Source of the DNA: Chloroflexota bacterium
Lineage (GTDB): Bacteria > Chloroflexota > Anaerolineae > UBA4142
NCBI GenBank assembly: GCA_016219275.1
Contig: JACRBM010000031.1
Span: 1 to 64,000 of the forward strand
Direction: 5' to 3'
Length of the DNA stretch: 64,000 nt
The translations under genes and the position numbers were made by a program. Below the pieces are notes generated by a model. The model saw nothing but the letters and a program-made list of their open reading frames with translations. It did not search any database and was not told the DNA's origin. This document shows, piece by piece, positions 41,501-49,677 of this stretch (the stretch's first letter is position 1; the number at the start of each line of letters is the position of its first letter).

Positions 41501-42097
41501 GTGGACGAGACGATTCAAAAAGTCAAAGAGTTTCACGGGCACCTGTGCCCAGGTCTGACGATTGGCGTGCGCGCCGCGCAAATCGCCTTGCGCGAAATCG
41601 GTCCCCACTCTGCCGATGAAGAAGTCGTCGCCGTCGTCGAAACGGACATGTGAGCGGTGGACGCGATCCAGTCGTTGACTGGATGCACGTACGGCAAAGG
41701 CAACTTGATTCACCGCGATTACGGCAAGAACGCGTTCACGTTCTATCGTCGCTCCGATGGCAAAGCCATCCGCATCGTCACGCGCCCCGATGGATGGCCC
41801 CCCGAACCGGAAGAGCGCAAAATTCTCTTCGATAAAGTCCGCGCGGGAACGGCAACCGAAGCCGAAGCGAAACGTTTTCGCGAATTGCACGTTCAACGCG
41901 CGCTGGCAGTCCTCCAAGTACCCGAGGAACAATTATTCCGCGTGCGCGAAATTTTGGGCAAGCCGCCGCGCAAGGCGCGCATCCACGATTCGGTGCAATG
42001 CGAATCGTGCGGCGAGTCTACGATGGAAACGCGCGCGCGTCGTTTCAAGGGACAAAATTTGTGCATCCCGTGCTTTGAAGAAGCCGAACGCAAATGA
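41501..42097 (+). CDS. FmdE-family protein, probable selenoprotein (in-frame TGA as Sec51)
   Basis: A single 199-codon frame from GTG 41501 (GGAG upstream) to TGA 42097 if the TGA at 41651-41653 is read as selenocysteine. The N-terminal part has EFHGHLCPGLTIGVRAAQ (Cys16) and VVAVVETDM before the TGA; the continuation is AVDAIQSLTGCTYGKGNLIH. FmdE homologues read E-(N/T)-D-x-C-A/S-V-D-A at this point, so TGA replaces a conserved Cys. The C-terminal zinc ribbon is CESCGESTMETR and LCIPC. A SECIS-like hairpin follows the TGA. The stop overlaps the permease ATG (42094). A point mutation giving a truncated gene is the alternative. Confidence 0.8.
41651..41684 (+). promoter_or_regulatory. Candidate bacterial SECIS element
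   Basis: UGA at 41651-41653 is followed by a perfect 8-bp stem ATCCAGTC (41666-41673)/GACTGGAT (41677-41684) with the 3-base loop GTT. The loop begins 20 bases after the UGA and has G first, fitting published bacterial SECIS rules (apical loop about 16-37 bases after UGA, G in the first two loop positions). Confidence 0.75.
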
Positions 42098-43107
42098 GTG
42101 TGAACATCCGCGCGTTGAACGTGAGGCGCACCCCGCGCTGGCTGAACCAGGTCGGCTTGTACGGGTTGACGGTCTGGGCAGTGTTGACGTTCAATTTTTT
42201 GTTGCCGCGCGCACTGCCGGGTGATCCGATTGCCGCGATGCAAGACTCGTCCTCAAATTTCTACATTGCCGATGCCGAGGCGCGCGCGCGGCTCGCGGCG
42301 TACTATGGTCTCGACCGCCCGCTCGGCGAACAGTACTTGGGCTATCTCGCCGGCATCGCCACCGTCAACCTGGGGTGGTCCATTCGATTGAACACGCCGG
42401 TAATCGAATTGCTTCGCCTGCGCTTGCCGTGGACACTCTTGCTCACGATCCCAACGTTGTTGATCGCTTCGACGATTACCGTGCTCGCCGGCGTGCACTC
42501 TGGCTGGGTGCGCGGTTCACGCACAGATCGCGCGTTGTTGATCGCGTTCAACCTGATTCGCACCATGCCGGTGTATCTCCTCGGCGTTTTTGCGTTGATC
42601 CTGTTCAGCGTGAATCTCGGCTGGCTTCCGCTCTTCGGCGCGACGACGCCGTTTCGCGTCTGGCAAACACCCTGGGAACAAGCCGCCGACATTCTCAAAC
42701 ATTGGATTTTGCCGGCGTCGTTGCTGATCGTCGAAACACTGGGCGCGCGTTTTCTGTTGATGCGTAACAGCATGGTCGCGGTGCTCGGCGAAGATTACAT
42801 GCTCGTCGCGCGCGCCAAGGGTTTGCCCGAACGCGCGATCGAGTTTCGTCACGGCTTGCGTAACGCGATCTTGCCGTTCGTCACCGCGTTCTCGGCGCAA
42901 CTCGGGTTTGCCGTTTCGGGCGCGATCTTTATCGAAACCTTGTTCGCATACCCCGGCATGGGACGACTGATGTTCGACGCGGTCGGCGCGCGCGATTATC
43001 CGGTTCTCGAAGGATCGTTTCTGGTTGTCGCGCTATCCGTGTTGACGATGAATCTGCTTGCCGATCTAATGTACGGCTGGCTCGATCCGCGCGTGAGGGA
43101 AGCATGA
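42094..43107 (+). CDS. ABC permease, dipeptide/nickel type (DppB/NikB-like)
   Basis: A 337-residue inner-membrane permease with about six helices. LPRALPGDPIAAM and YYGLDRPLGEQY are typical of the DppB/NikB first domain, and the EAA loop is MLVARAKGLPERAIEFRHGLRNAILP. These transporters carry oligopeptides, nickel or metal-chelate complexes. Its start overlaps the FmdE stop (ATGA), so the FmdE-like protein is translationally coupled to transport. Confidence 0.9.
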   Translation: MSVNIRALNVRRTPRWLNQVGLYGLTVWAVLTFNFLLPRALPGDPIAAMQDSSSNFYIADAEARARLAAYYGLDRPLGEQYLGYLAGIATVNLGWSIRLNTPVIELLRLRLPWTLLLTIPTLLIASTITVLAGVHSGWVRGSRTDRALLIAFNLIRTMPVYLLGVFALILFSVNLGWLPLFGATTPFRVWQTPWEQAADILKHWILPASLLIVETLGARFLLMRNSMVAVLGEDYMLVARAKGLPERAIEFRHGLRNAILPFVTAFSAQLGFAVSGAIFIETLFAYPGMGRLMFDAVGARDYPVLEGSFLVVALSVLTMNLLADLMYGWLDPRVREA

Positions 43108-44030
43108 GTGTAAAAGTGTGGGCGCAAGGGAGCAAGGGAGCAGAGAAGCAAGGGAGAAAGATTTTATCTCCCGTACCCCCGCGCACCCTTGCGCCCCTGC
43201 CAACGATTGGCGCGACCATCATCGCGTTCTACCTCCTTGGCGCACTCTTCGCGCCCGTGCTCGCGCCGTACGATCCGTCAGCATACGTCGGCAATCCGCT
43301 CGAACGACCGAGCGCGGTGCACTGGCTCGGCACGAACGACGTGGGGCAAGACATATTGAGCGAACTCATTTACGGCGCGCGCATTTCGCTCGTGGTCGGC
43401 GTCGTCGCCGGAATGTTGACCCTGACGCTCGCAACTCTGGTCGGCATGACGGCAGGTTACCTGGGCGGCAAAGTGGATGCGCTCTCGATGCGGTTCGTGG
43501 ATACGTTGATGGCGATTCCGCATTTGCCGTTGATGATTTTGGTCGGCGTCTACCTCGGCGCGAGCATTTTCAATCTCATTCTGCTGATCGCGTTGCTCGG
43601 ATGGATGGTTCCCGCGCGCATTATTCGCGCCCAGGTATTAAGTTTGCGTAGCCGCAGTTACATTCACTCGGCGCGTTTGTTCGGCGCGGGCGCGGGCTAT
43701 GTGATTTTTCGACACCTGATTCCGGCGGTCGCGCCGATTCTCGCGGCGACCTTCGTCGCGCAAGCCGGTCGCGCAATTGGAATGGAAGCCGGGTTGGCGT
43801 TTCTCGGCTTGGGCGATCCCACGGCGAAATCCTGGGGTTTGATTATGCGCTATGCGTTAAATTTTGGCGGCATCTACTTTACGTCTCATTGGTTGTGGTG
43901 GCTGTTGCCCGCCGCGTTGAACATCAGCGCGATTATCCTGGGGTTCACTTTCCTGGGTGTGAGTTTGGAATCGCGCCTGGACCCGCGCTTGAAGCGACAC
44001 GCGGCGACCCAGATTCTATCACATGATTAG
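43104..44030 (+). CDS. ABC permease, dipeptide/nickel type (DppC/NikC-like)
   Basis: A 308-residue permease. HWLGTNDVGQDILSELIYGARISL is the DppC/NikC hallmark, and the EAA loop is HSARLFGAGAGYVIFRHLIPAV. The first 40 residues (WAQGSKGAEKQGRK) are encoded by an 8-base repeat array and look foreign to the family. The ATG overlaps the preceding stop. Partner of the permease at 42094. Confidence 0.9.
   Translation: MSVKVWAQGSKGAEKQGRKILSPVPPRTLAPLPTIGATIIAFYLLGALFAPVLAPYDPSAYVGNPLERPSAVHWLGTNDVGQDILSELIYGARISLVVGVVAGMLTLTLATLVGMTAGYLGGKVDALSMRFVDTLMAIPHLPLMILVGVYLGASIFNLILLIALLGWMVPARIIRAQVLSLRSRSYIHSARLFGAGAGYVIFRHLIPAVAPILAATFVAQAGRAIGMEAGLAFLGLGDPTAKSWGLIMRYALNFGGIYFTSHWLWWLLPAALNISAIILGFTFLGVSLESRLDPRLKRHAATQILSHD
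43118..43160 (+). repeat. GCAAGGGA octamer array, translated
   Basis: GCAAGGGA, GCAAGGGA, GCAGAGAA, GCAAGGGA lie in tandem inside the 5' end of the NikC-like gene, with a complementary CCCTTGCGCCCCTGCC soon after. Confidence 0.75.
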
Positions 44031-44083
44031 CGCCTATCCCGTGAAATGCTACGCAAAATGCAAAGATTTTTTTCCACGAAGGT

Positions 44084-44139
44084 CACGAAGAACACAAAGG
44101 GGAATATTATTATCTTTGTGCCCCTTTGTGTTCTTCGTG
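44084..44139. repeat. Long perfect inverted repeat in the 44031-44188 gap
   Basis: CACGAAGAACACAAAGGGG (44084-44102) and CCCCTTTGTGTTCTTCGTG (44121-44139) are perfect 19-base arms separated by an 18-base AT-rich centre. It occurs inside the transporter operon and is a dispersed repeat rather than a terminator. Confidence 0.85.
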
Positions 44140-44188
44140 GAAAAATTCCTGCCTGGTTTGGACGTGCCCGAGTTGGATCATTCTCGTT

Positions 44189-45892
44189 ATGGATAATCTT
44201 ATCGAAATTCGCGACCTGACCGTTTCCTATTCCACTGCGCCGAACAGTGTCGTTCACGCGCTCAACGGAATTTCATTCGATCTCGCGCGCGGCGAAGTGT
44301 TAGGCATCGTCGGCGAAACCGGGTCGGGCAAGACGACGCTCGCGCTTACGTTGATGGGACTCGCAACGACGGCGCAACTCCACGGGCAAGTGCTTTACGA
44401 AAACGCGCCCTTACCGCTCGGCGATGATAACGCGATGCGCGCGATGCGGTGGCGGCGGATCGCGCTCGCGTTCCAGGGATCGAGCAACGCGTTCGATCCG
44501 GTGTACACGATGGAACACCAGGTCATCGAACCGATCATCGAACACCTAAAACTGGATCAGCGCACGGCGCGCGAACGCGCGCGCGCGCTGTGGGACAATG
44601 TTGGCTTGACGCCGGAATTGTTCGAGCGTTATCCGCACCAACTGAGCGGCGGCGAAAAACAACGCGCGATGCTCGCAATGGCGCTGGCGTGTGATCCAGA
44701 ATTGTTGATCGTGGATGAGCCGACCTCAGGACTCGATATGCTGACGCGCGGGCGCATCCTGGAATTGCTTGCCGAGTTGCGCCGCCAACGCGGATTGACC
44801 ATGATCGTCATCTCACATGATTTGGACGATGTCGCCGGGCTGACGGATCGCACGCTCGTTTTGTATGCCGGTCAAATCGCGGAACTGGGCAAGACTGCCA
44901 ACGTGCTCGACGTGCCACTGCATCCGTACACCTGGGGTCTCGTCAACGCATACCCGCGCATGGATCGCGCTAAAGATTTGTGGGGCATTCGTGGTCAACC
45001 GCCTGACCCGATGAACTTGCCGCGCGGCTGTCCGTTCCACCCGCGTTGTACGCAAGCCATCGAACGTTGCGCGATTGAATTGCCGCGCCTCGCGCCAAGC
45101 GATGGTCGCTTGGTCGCGTGTCATCTCGGCGGATTGCAAACACTGCTCGAGGTGCGCGGTATCACCAAACGTTTTCGCGATGGTCCGGTCGCCGTCAAGA
45201 ACGTCTGGCTCTCCGTGCGCGAAGGCGAAGTCGTCGCCCTGGTCGGACAGACTGGTAGTGGCAAGACGACGCTCGCGAAATGTCTCGTCGGTTTGCATGA
45301 ACCGGATGCGGGTCAAGTCATTTTCGAGGGGCAGGACGTGCACGCGTTGCGCGATCAATCCTTGCGCGCGGCGCGGCGTCGCATCCAAATGATTTTTCAG
45401 GACCCGTTCGAATCGCTCAGCCCGCGCTTGACCGTGCTCGAACTCGTGCGCGAGCCGCTCGACATTCAGCAACTCGGCGCGCGCGAAGAACGCGATCAAC
45501 GCGCCCGTCGCGCGCTTGCCGATGTCCGTTTGCCGGCGACGCCGGCGTTCTTGTCCAAGCATGGTCACGAACTTTCGGGCGGACAATTGCAGCGCGTTGC
45601 GATTGCGCGCGCGCTCATCCTCGAACCCAAGCTCATCATCGCCGACGAGCCGGTCGCGATGCTCGATGCCAGCGAGCAAGCCAAGGTCTTGCGTTTACTC
45701 AAAGAGGCGCAGAACGAACGCGGTATGGGCTTGCTCTTGATCTCGCACGATCTCGCGCTCGTTCGCAAAGTATCGGATCGCATCGCCGTGATGCGCCAGG
45801 GTGAAATTGTCGAAGTGGGTTTGTCACATTCCATCATCCAGCGTCCGGAGCAAGCGTATACCCAAACGCTAATTGCCGCGGCGCAACGGTGA
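44189..45892 (+). CDS. Fused dual ATP-binding protein of the dipeptide/nickel ABC transporter (DppD-DppF type)
   Basis: A 567-residue protein joining two ABC ATPase domains. Domain 1 (1-260) has GETGSGKTT, LSGGEKQRAMLAMAL and LLIVDEPTSGLD, then the oligopeptide-type segment CPFHPRCTQAIERC (four Cys/His that may bind a cluster). Domain 2 (about 325-567) has GQTGSGKTT, ELSGGQLQRVAIARAL and LIIADEPVAMLD. Such fusions replace separate DppD/DppF or NikD/NikE. I start at ATG 44189, where homology begins. Confidence 0.93.
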   Translation: MDNLIEIRDLTVSYSTAPNSVVHALNGISFDLARGEVLGIVGETGSGKTTLALTLMGLATTAQLHGQVLYENAPLPLGDDNAMRAMRWRRIALAFQGSSNAFDPVYTMEHQVIEPIIEHLKLDQRTARERARALWDNVGLTPELFERYPHQLSGGEKQRAMLAMALACDPELLIVDEPTSGLDMLTRGRILELLAELRRQRGLTMIVISHDLDDVAGLTDRTLVLYAGQIAELGKTANVLDVPLHPYTWGLVNAYPRMDRAKDLWGIRGQPPDPMNLPRGCPFHPRCTQAIERCAIELPRLAPSDGRLVACHLGGLQTLLEVRGITKRFRDGPVAVKNVWLSVREGEVVALVGQTGSGKTTLAKCLVGLHEPDAGQVIFEGQDVHALRDQSLRAARRRIQMIFQDPFESLSPRLTVLELVREPLDIQQLGAREERDQRARRALADVRLPATPAFLSKHGHELSGGQLQRVAIARALILEPKLIIADEPVAMLDASEQAKVLRLLKEAQNERGMGLLLISHDLALVRKVSDRIAVMRQGEIVEVGLSHSIIQRPEQAYTQTLIAAAQR

Positions 45893-45899
45893 ATAGACC

Positions 45900-45932
45900 A
45901 GACCTTCCAGGTCTCGGAGACCTGGAAGGTCT
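45900..45932. repeat. Perfect palindrome of the AGACCTGGAAGGTCT family
   Basis: AGACCTTCCAGGTCT and AGACCTGGAAGGTCT are 15-base arms with a 3-base loop. It lies between the ATPase gene and the methyltransferase ribosome binding site; relatives occur at 7818-7857 and 25683-25716. Confidence 0.85.
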
Positions 45933-45952
45933 TGACCGATAGGAGGTGCACG

Positions 45953-46972
45953 CTGTCAGAACTCGAACATCGTCGCCATATCATTGCGATCATGCGCGGC
46001 TATCGTCCGGCGCAGGTGCTGATCGCTTGTACGGAACTGGGAATCTTTGAGATGCTCGGTGAGCAAGCGCTCAGCGCGGCAGACCTCGCGCGCACACTCG
46101 ACGCCGATGCGAGCGCGCTGACGCGGTTGATGAATGCCGCCGTCGCGCTTGGATTTCTCGAAAAACGCGATGGGTTGTACGCGAATAGCGCGGCAACGCT
46201 CGCGTGCCTGGCGCGCGAAGGTCCGTTGTTCGTCGGCAATCTCGTCAAGCGCGAGGGTGCGTTCTTCCGACGCTGGGCGCGATTGAGTGAAGCCGTCAAG
46301 ACCGGTCGTCGTCCCGAGGAAAATCTGCGCGACGAAAAACAAAAAACCTGGGTGCGCGGTTTCGAGTTCGCGTTGCGCGATGCCGCGCGAACGATGGCGC
46401 CCGCCATCGCGGAAACCTTGGAGCCGTTGCTCCCCGCGCGGTCAACTGCGCCGGCGCGCGTGATTGATGTGGGCGGCGGGCATGGGATGTACAGCATCGC
46501 GCTCGCGCAACGCTGTCCGAACGTTCAAGCCGTCGTCTTTGATTTGCCGCCGGTAATCGAAGTCACGCGCGAGATCATTGCCGATTCGGGCGTCGCCGAT
46601 CGCGTCCACACCCATGCCGGCGATTTCAAGATTGATGGACTCGGCAGTGACTTTGATCTCGCCTTGCTCTTTGGCGTGCTCGTGAGCGAAACGCCGGAAA
46701 ACTCGCTCGCGCTGTTGCGAAAAGTATACGCCGCGCTCGCGCCGGGTGGTCATATCGCGATTCGCGGTTTTTACCTGACGCCCGACCGCACGAGTCCGCT
46801 CGAAGCCACGTTGTTCGATCTGCACATGCTGCTCTCGACGGAAGCCGGGCAATCGCGCACGACGGATGAGGTGACAACCTGGTTGATCGAGTCGGGCTTT
46901 GAACCGCCCAAAACGATTCATCTGTCTGCGCCAGAGCCAGCCATGTTGCTCGTCGCGCGAAAAGCAAATTGA
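45953..46972 (+). CDS. SAM-dependent O-methyltransferase (ASMT/plant-OMT-like)
   Basis: A 339-residue class I methyltransferase. An N-terminal winged-helix dimerisation domain (LSAADLARTLDADASALTRL) is followed by the SAM domain: VIDVGGGHGMYSIALAQ is motif I, VVFDLPPVIEVTR and HAGDFKIDGL follow, and GFYLTPDRTSPLEA is the active-site region. Family members methylate hydroxyls of small aromatic or polyketide compounds. The start is unusual: AGGAGG at 45941-45946 points to CTG 45953; TTG 45932 lies inside a palindrome without a ribosome binding site. It sits between transporter genes. Confidence 0.85.
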   Translation: MSELEHRRHIIAIMRGYRPAQVLIACTELGIFEMLGEQALSAADLARTLDADASALTRLMNAAVALGFLEKRDGLYANSAATLACLAREGPLFVGNLVKREGAFFRRWARLSEAVKTGRRPEENLRDEKQKTWVRGFEFALRDAARTMAPAIAETLEPLLPARSTAPARVIDVGGGHGMYSIALAQRCPNVQAVVFDLPPVIEVTREIIADSGVADRVHTHAGDFKIDGLGSDFDLALLFGVLVSETPENSLALLRKVYAALAPGGHIAIRGFYLTPDRTSPLEATLFDLHMLLSTEAGQSRTTDEVTTWLIESGFEPPKTIHLSAPEPAMLLVARKAN

Positions 46973-46991
46973 TTCTGAAGGAGGAATCATT

Positions 46992-48665
46992 ATGTATCCG
47001 ATGACACGTCGTGAGTTTCTACAACTTGTCGGCTTGTCAACGACTGGGTTAATCGTCGCCAGTTGCGCGCCGCAAACCGTTGCGCCAACCGCCGCGCCCG
47101 CCAAACCGGCGATCGCAAAATCGGTGCCGGTCATTCGTTTGGTCGGCGGCGACAATGGCTATCCCACACCATTCGCGTACGTGCGCGGTCCGGGATATAT
47201 CCGGATGAGTTTTATTTTCGATCAACTCGTTTGGAAAGATAGTCAAGGTTACATTCCCTGGCTTGCGACCGAGTGGAAATCGGTGGAGGATGGCAAGCGG
47301 TGGACGTTCACACTGCGCGACAGCGTGAAATGGCAAGACGGTCAGCCGTTCACGGCGGACGATGTTATCTTTACGTTCCAGTATTCCAAAAGCCAGCCCG
47401 CGCTATCGCCGCTCGTGCGCGGACTCGAGTTCATCACGGAGATTCGTAAGACGGATGCCAACCACGTCGAATTTGTTTTCTCGCGACCGTACGCGCCGTT
47501 CCTCGTCAACATCGCCGGCGCAACGCCGATCATCCCCAAGCACATTTGGGAAAAGGTTTCCGACCCGCTTAAATTCACGACGCCCGAAGCGCTGCTGGGA
47601 AGCGGACCGTACAAATTGATTTCGTACGACAAGGCGACCGGCGCGTATCTGTACGAAGCGAACAATAATTTCTTTCTCGGCAAACCGCACGTACAACGCA
47701 TTGAACTGGTGCCGGTCGCGGATGGTCTGGTCGCGTTACAGCAAGGCACGGTGGACGTCGCGGGTCTGCCGACCGATACCGGCGTGCCCGACGATGTGAT
47801 CGCGCCGTTCCAAAAACCCGAGTTTGGAATTCTGAGCGCGCCGGGCGAATGGAACCCCGTCATTCACTTTAACATGTCCAAGGGCGCGCCGTACAACGAT
47901 GTCAAGTTCCGTCAGGCATGGGCGTACGCGATTGATCGCGCCGAAATGGTCAAGCGGCTGTTGTTCGGGCGCGGCGAGCCAGGCGTGCCGGTTTATCTCG
48001 CGCCGTCGAATCCCTGGTTCAATCGCAACGTCGAGCAGTACAAGTTTAACTTGGACAAAGCCAAAACGTTGTTGGAGAGCGCGGGCTATAAGGATGTCAA
48101 CGGCGATGGCGTGCGCGAAAATCCCGACGGCAAACCATTCCGGGTTCCGCTCATTTTCGATTCGAACGGTTTCGTACGCCTCGCCGAAATGGTTCGCGAT
48201 ATGCTCAAGACCGCGGGTATTGCCGTCGAGTTAAAGCCGGTGGATCGCGCGACGATGGACGCTTCGACGTCGAGCGGCAATTACGACGTCGCGATCACGT
48301 ACTATGGCGGACTCGGCGGCGACCCGGATACGATGCGCCAAAACTTTTCGAGCAAGAGTACGTCGAAATCATTTTCGCGCGCGCTGGGTTACAGCAATCC
48401 CCGGTTCGACGAACTGGCGGACCAACAACTTGCGACGACCGACGAAGCGAAACGCCAAGCGCTTGTGATGGAGATGCAAGTGATTCTCGCGCAGGATGTG
48501 CCGGTCTTGCCGATCTACTATCCGACGCGCAACGAAATTCACCGCAAGGCGATTTTCGACAACTGGTACTATACCCCCAACGGGATTGCTTCCGGTGTGC
48601 CGCAGACCTGGAACAAGCAAGTGTTTGTCACCGGGCAAAAGACCGGCACCACGATTCTGCAATGA
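46992..48665 (+). CDS. Solute-binding lipoprotein, dipeptide/nickel family (DppA/NikA-like), Tat-type signal
   Basis: A 557-residue family 5 binding protein. The N-terminus MTRREFLQLVGLSTTGLIVASC combines a twin-arginine-like RR with a lipobox (VASC), so it is probably exported folded by Tat and lipid-anchored. The mature part has WKSVEDGKRWTFTLRD, DVIFTFQYSK and VKFRQAWAYAIDRAEMVKRL, all typical. The ligand may be a peptide, nickel or a metal chelate. AAGGAGG precedes ATG 46992. It completes the operon with the permeases and fused ATPase. Confidence 0.92.
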   Translation: MYPMTRREFLQLVGLSTTGLIVASCAPQTVAPTAAPAKPAIAKSVPVIRLVGGDNGYPTPFAYVRGPGYIRMSFIFDQLVWKDSQGYIPWLATEWKSVEDGKRWTFTLRDSVKWQDGQPFTADDVIFTFQYSKSQPALSPLVRGLEFITEIRKTDANHVEFVFSRPYAPFLVNIAGATPIIPKHIWEKVSDPLKFTTPEALLGSGPYKLISYDKATGAYLYEANNNFFLGKPHVQRIELVPVADGLVALQQGTVDVAGLPTDTGVPDDVIAPFQKPEFGILSAPGEWNPVIHFNMSKGAPYNDVKFRQAWAYAIDRAEMVKRLLFGRGEPGVPVYLAPSNPWFNRNVEQYKFNLDKAKTLLESAGYKDVNGDGVRENPDGKPFRVPLIFDSNGFVRLAEMVRDMLKTAGIAVELKPVDRATMDASTSSGNYDVAITYYGGLGGDPDTMRQNFSSKSTSKSFSRALGYSNPRFDELADQQLATTDEAKRQALVMEMQVILAQDVPVLPIYYPTRNEIHRKAIFDNWYYTPNGIASGVPQTWNKQVFVTGQKTGTTILQ

Positions 48666-49182
48666 GCACGCGTAAAGTGTGACGCGCAAAATCATTTTGG
48701 CGAAGGTATTGACAAAGCATTGGCGTTTGTGACGGCTCATCCTTACGAAGGTTTGAAGGCGCGATGTCTCGCCCAAGTAGTTGGTAACCTTCGCAAGGAT
48801 GGGTTGGATCGTAGTTTGCGGTAGCGCCAAAACGCGTTTCTGTTCTTGCGCGGCGCGGTTTTTGCGCCGAAGCAATCATCCAGTGACACACTCGCTTCGC
48901 GGCTTTGCACAAGCCGCTCCCAATGGCAGTCTGGAGTCTTTGGTAATCACCAGGACCTAACTGCCAAATTACCCTCATTTCACCGCCGAGTTATCCTAAA
49001 AATCTCTGCGCTCTTCGCGATCTCTGCAATACAATTTGGGTAAATCCTAGCACGGCTTTTCAAAAGTCGCTTGACTCACTTGCCAACCAAACCCCCAACC
49101 CCCTTCCCTTATAGGGAAGGGGGCAGGGGGATGGGTCTGCAACTGACTTTTGAAAAACCGTGCAAATTCTAGCCAAACCTAT
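48666..49182. other. Repeat-rich intergenic region, no gene
   Basis: About 500 bases without a supported gene. It contains a degenerate GCGAAGGTT hairpin pair (48738-48800), short palindromes such as GCTTGCACAAGCC-like words near 48900, and the MITE-like element at 49045-49172. Short open frames here have no ribosome binding site or motif. Confidence 0.6.
49045..49172. repeat. MITE-like element with long inverted ends
   Basis: The ends CTAGCACGGCTTTTCAAAAG and TTTTGAAAAACCGTGC...CTAG are inverted repeats of each other, enclosing a GC-rich inner hairpin (CCCCCTTCCC/GGGAAGGGGG). About 128 bases, similar in plan to 34769-34890 but different in sequence. Confidence 0.75.
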
Positions 49183-49210
49183 TTACAAGCAAGCGAGTTT
49201 GTGGTAGAAT
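49183..49210 (+). promoter_or_regulatory. Candidate promoter of the NRPS operon
   Basis: TTACAA (49183-49188), 16 bases, TAGAAT (49205-49210), directly ahead of the structured leader. Confidence 0.5.
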
Positions 49211-49216
49211 CTAACC

Positions 49217-49346
49217 AAACTTTAATGTTGCTGTCAGCATTTTTCTAACTGAAATGCTGCTGAATGGCAAGTGACCCGCGGATGCAAAGATCTTCAGCCA
49301 GATTTTTCTAATCGGTCGCCTGGGGCTGGAGGGAGCAAATGGCGAA
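49217..49346 (+). ncRNA. Structured leader RNA, possible riboswitch (GEMM-like?)
   Basis: Between promoter and terminator lie an 8-bp hairpin CAGCATTT/AAATGCTG (49235-49259) and a bulged stem CAGCCAG/CTGGGGCTG (49295-49328). The words GGCAAGTGACC, GGATGCAAAG and GGTCGCCTGGGG between and around them are reminiscent of the GCAAACC, GACGCAAAG and GGUAGCCGGG blocks of c-di-GMP-I (GEMM) riboswitches, but the match is imperfect. The class is uncertain; the aptamer-then-terminator layout is seen directly. Confidence 0.45.
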
Positions 49347-49386
49347 ACCGGCCGCTACGTTTTGTAGTGGTCGGTTTTTGTTTTTT
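49347..49386 (+). terminator. Intrinsic terminator ending the structured leader
   Basis: ACCGGCCGCTAC (49347-49358) pairs with GTAGTGGTCGGT (49364-49375) using two G-T pairs, followed by TTTTTGTTTTTT. It lies between promoter and the first small gene, so transcription of the NRPS operon must pass it. Confidence 0.8.
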
Positions 49387-49458
49387 GGATTTTACGTTGT
49401 TCAAGGATGCCTTGGTCTTGGAACGCCAATCTATCCAAATCAAATGATTGGAGTTGCA

Positions 49459-49653
49459 ATGATGCAGGACCGTCGCCAAATTGACAAAATGCTCGATGAA
49501 GTCTTGGATCGCCTGTGCCAGTGTGAGTGGATCGCGGTGATTGCCAAACGATATCCGTATTGCCGACTCACGCTTCAAATCCAAGATGGAAAGGTGGTCC
49601 ATACGGACCTGAATCTCTCTTACAAACCGAACTCACACCAGACCGACAAATAG
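49459..49653 (+). CDS. Small DUF2292-like protein
   Basis: A 64-residue protein. The segment YCRLTLQIQDGKVVHTDLNLSYK resembles the short DUF2292 family (V-T-L-x-I-Q-D-G-K-V-x-x-I). GGAG lies five bases before ATG 49459; the frame is open further upstream through the terminator but without homology. No enzymatic motif is seen. It sits between two terminators at the head of the NRPS operon, so it may act in its regulation, which is speculation. Confidence 0.6.
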   Translation: MMQDRRQIDKMLDEVLDRLCQCEWIAVIAKRYPYCRLTLQIQDGKVVHTDLNLSYKPNSHQTDK

Positions 49654-49677
49654 AATCGCTGACTGGAAAACCCAGAG

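Noticed and set aside
41501-42097. FmdE-like gene as a simple pseudogene split by a stop codon
   Set aside because: The TGA falls on the conserved Cys position, a SECIS-like hairpin follows at the right distance, and the downstream frame stays intact and overlaps the next gene. A read error TGC to TGA remains possible and is listed as the refuting test.
48846-49043. 65-codon open frame in the repeat-rich gap
   Set aside because: Made largely of dispersed repeat sequence with no motif or ribosome binding site.
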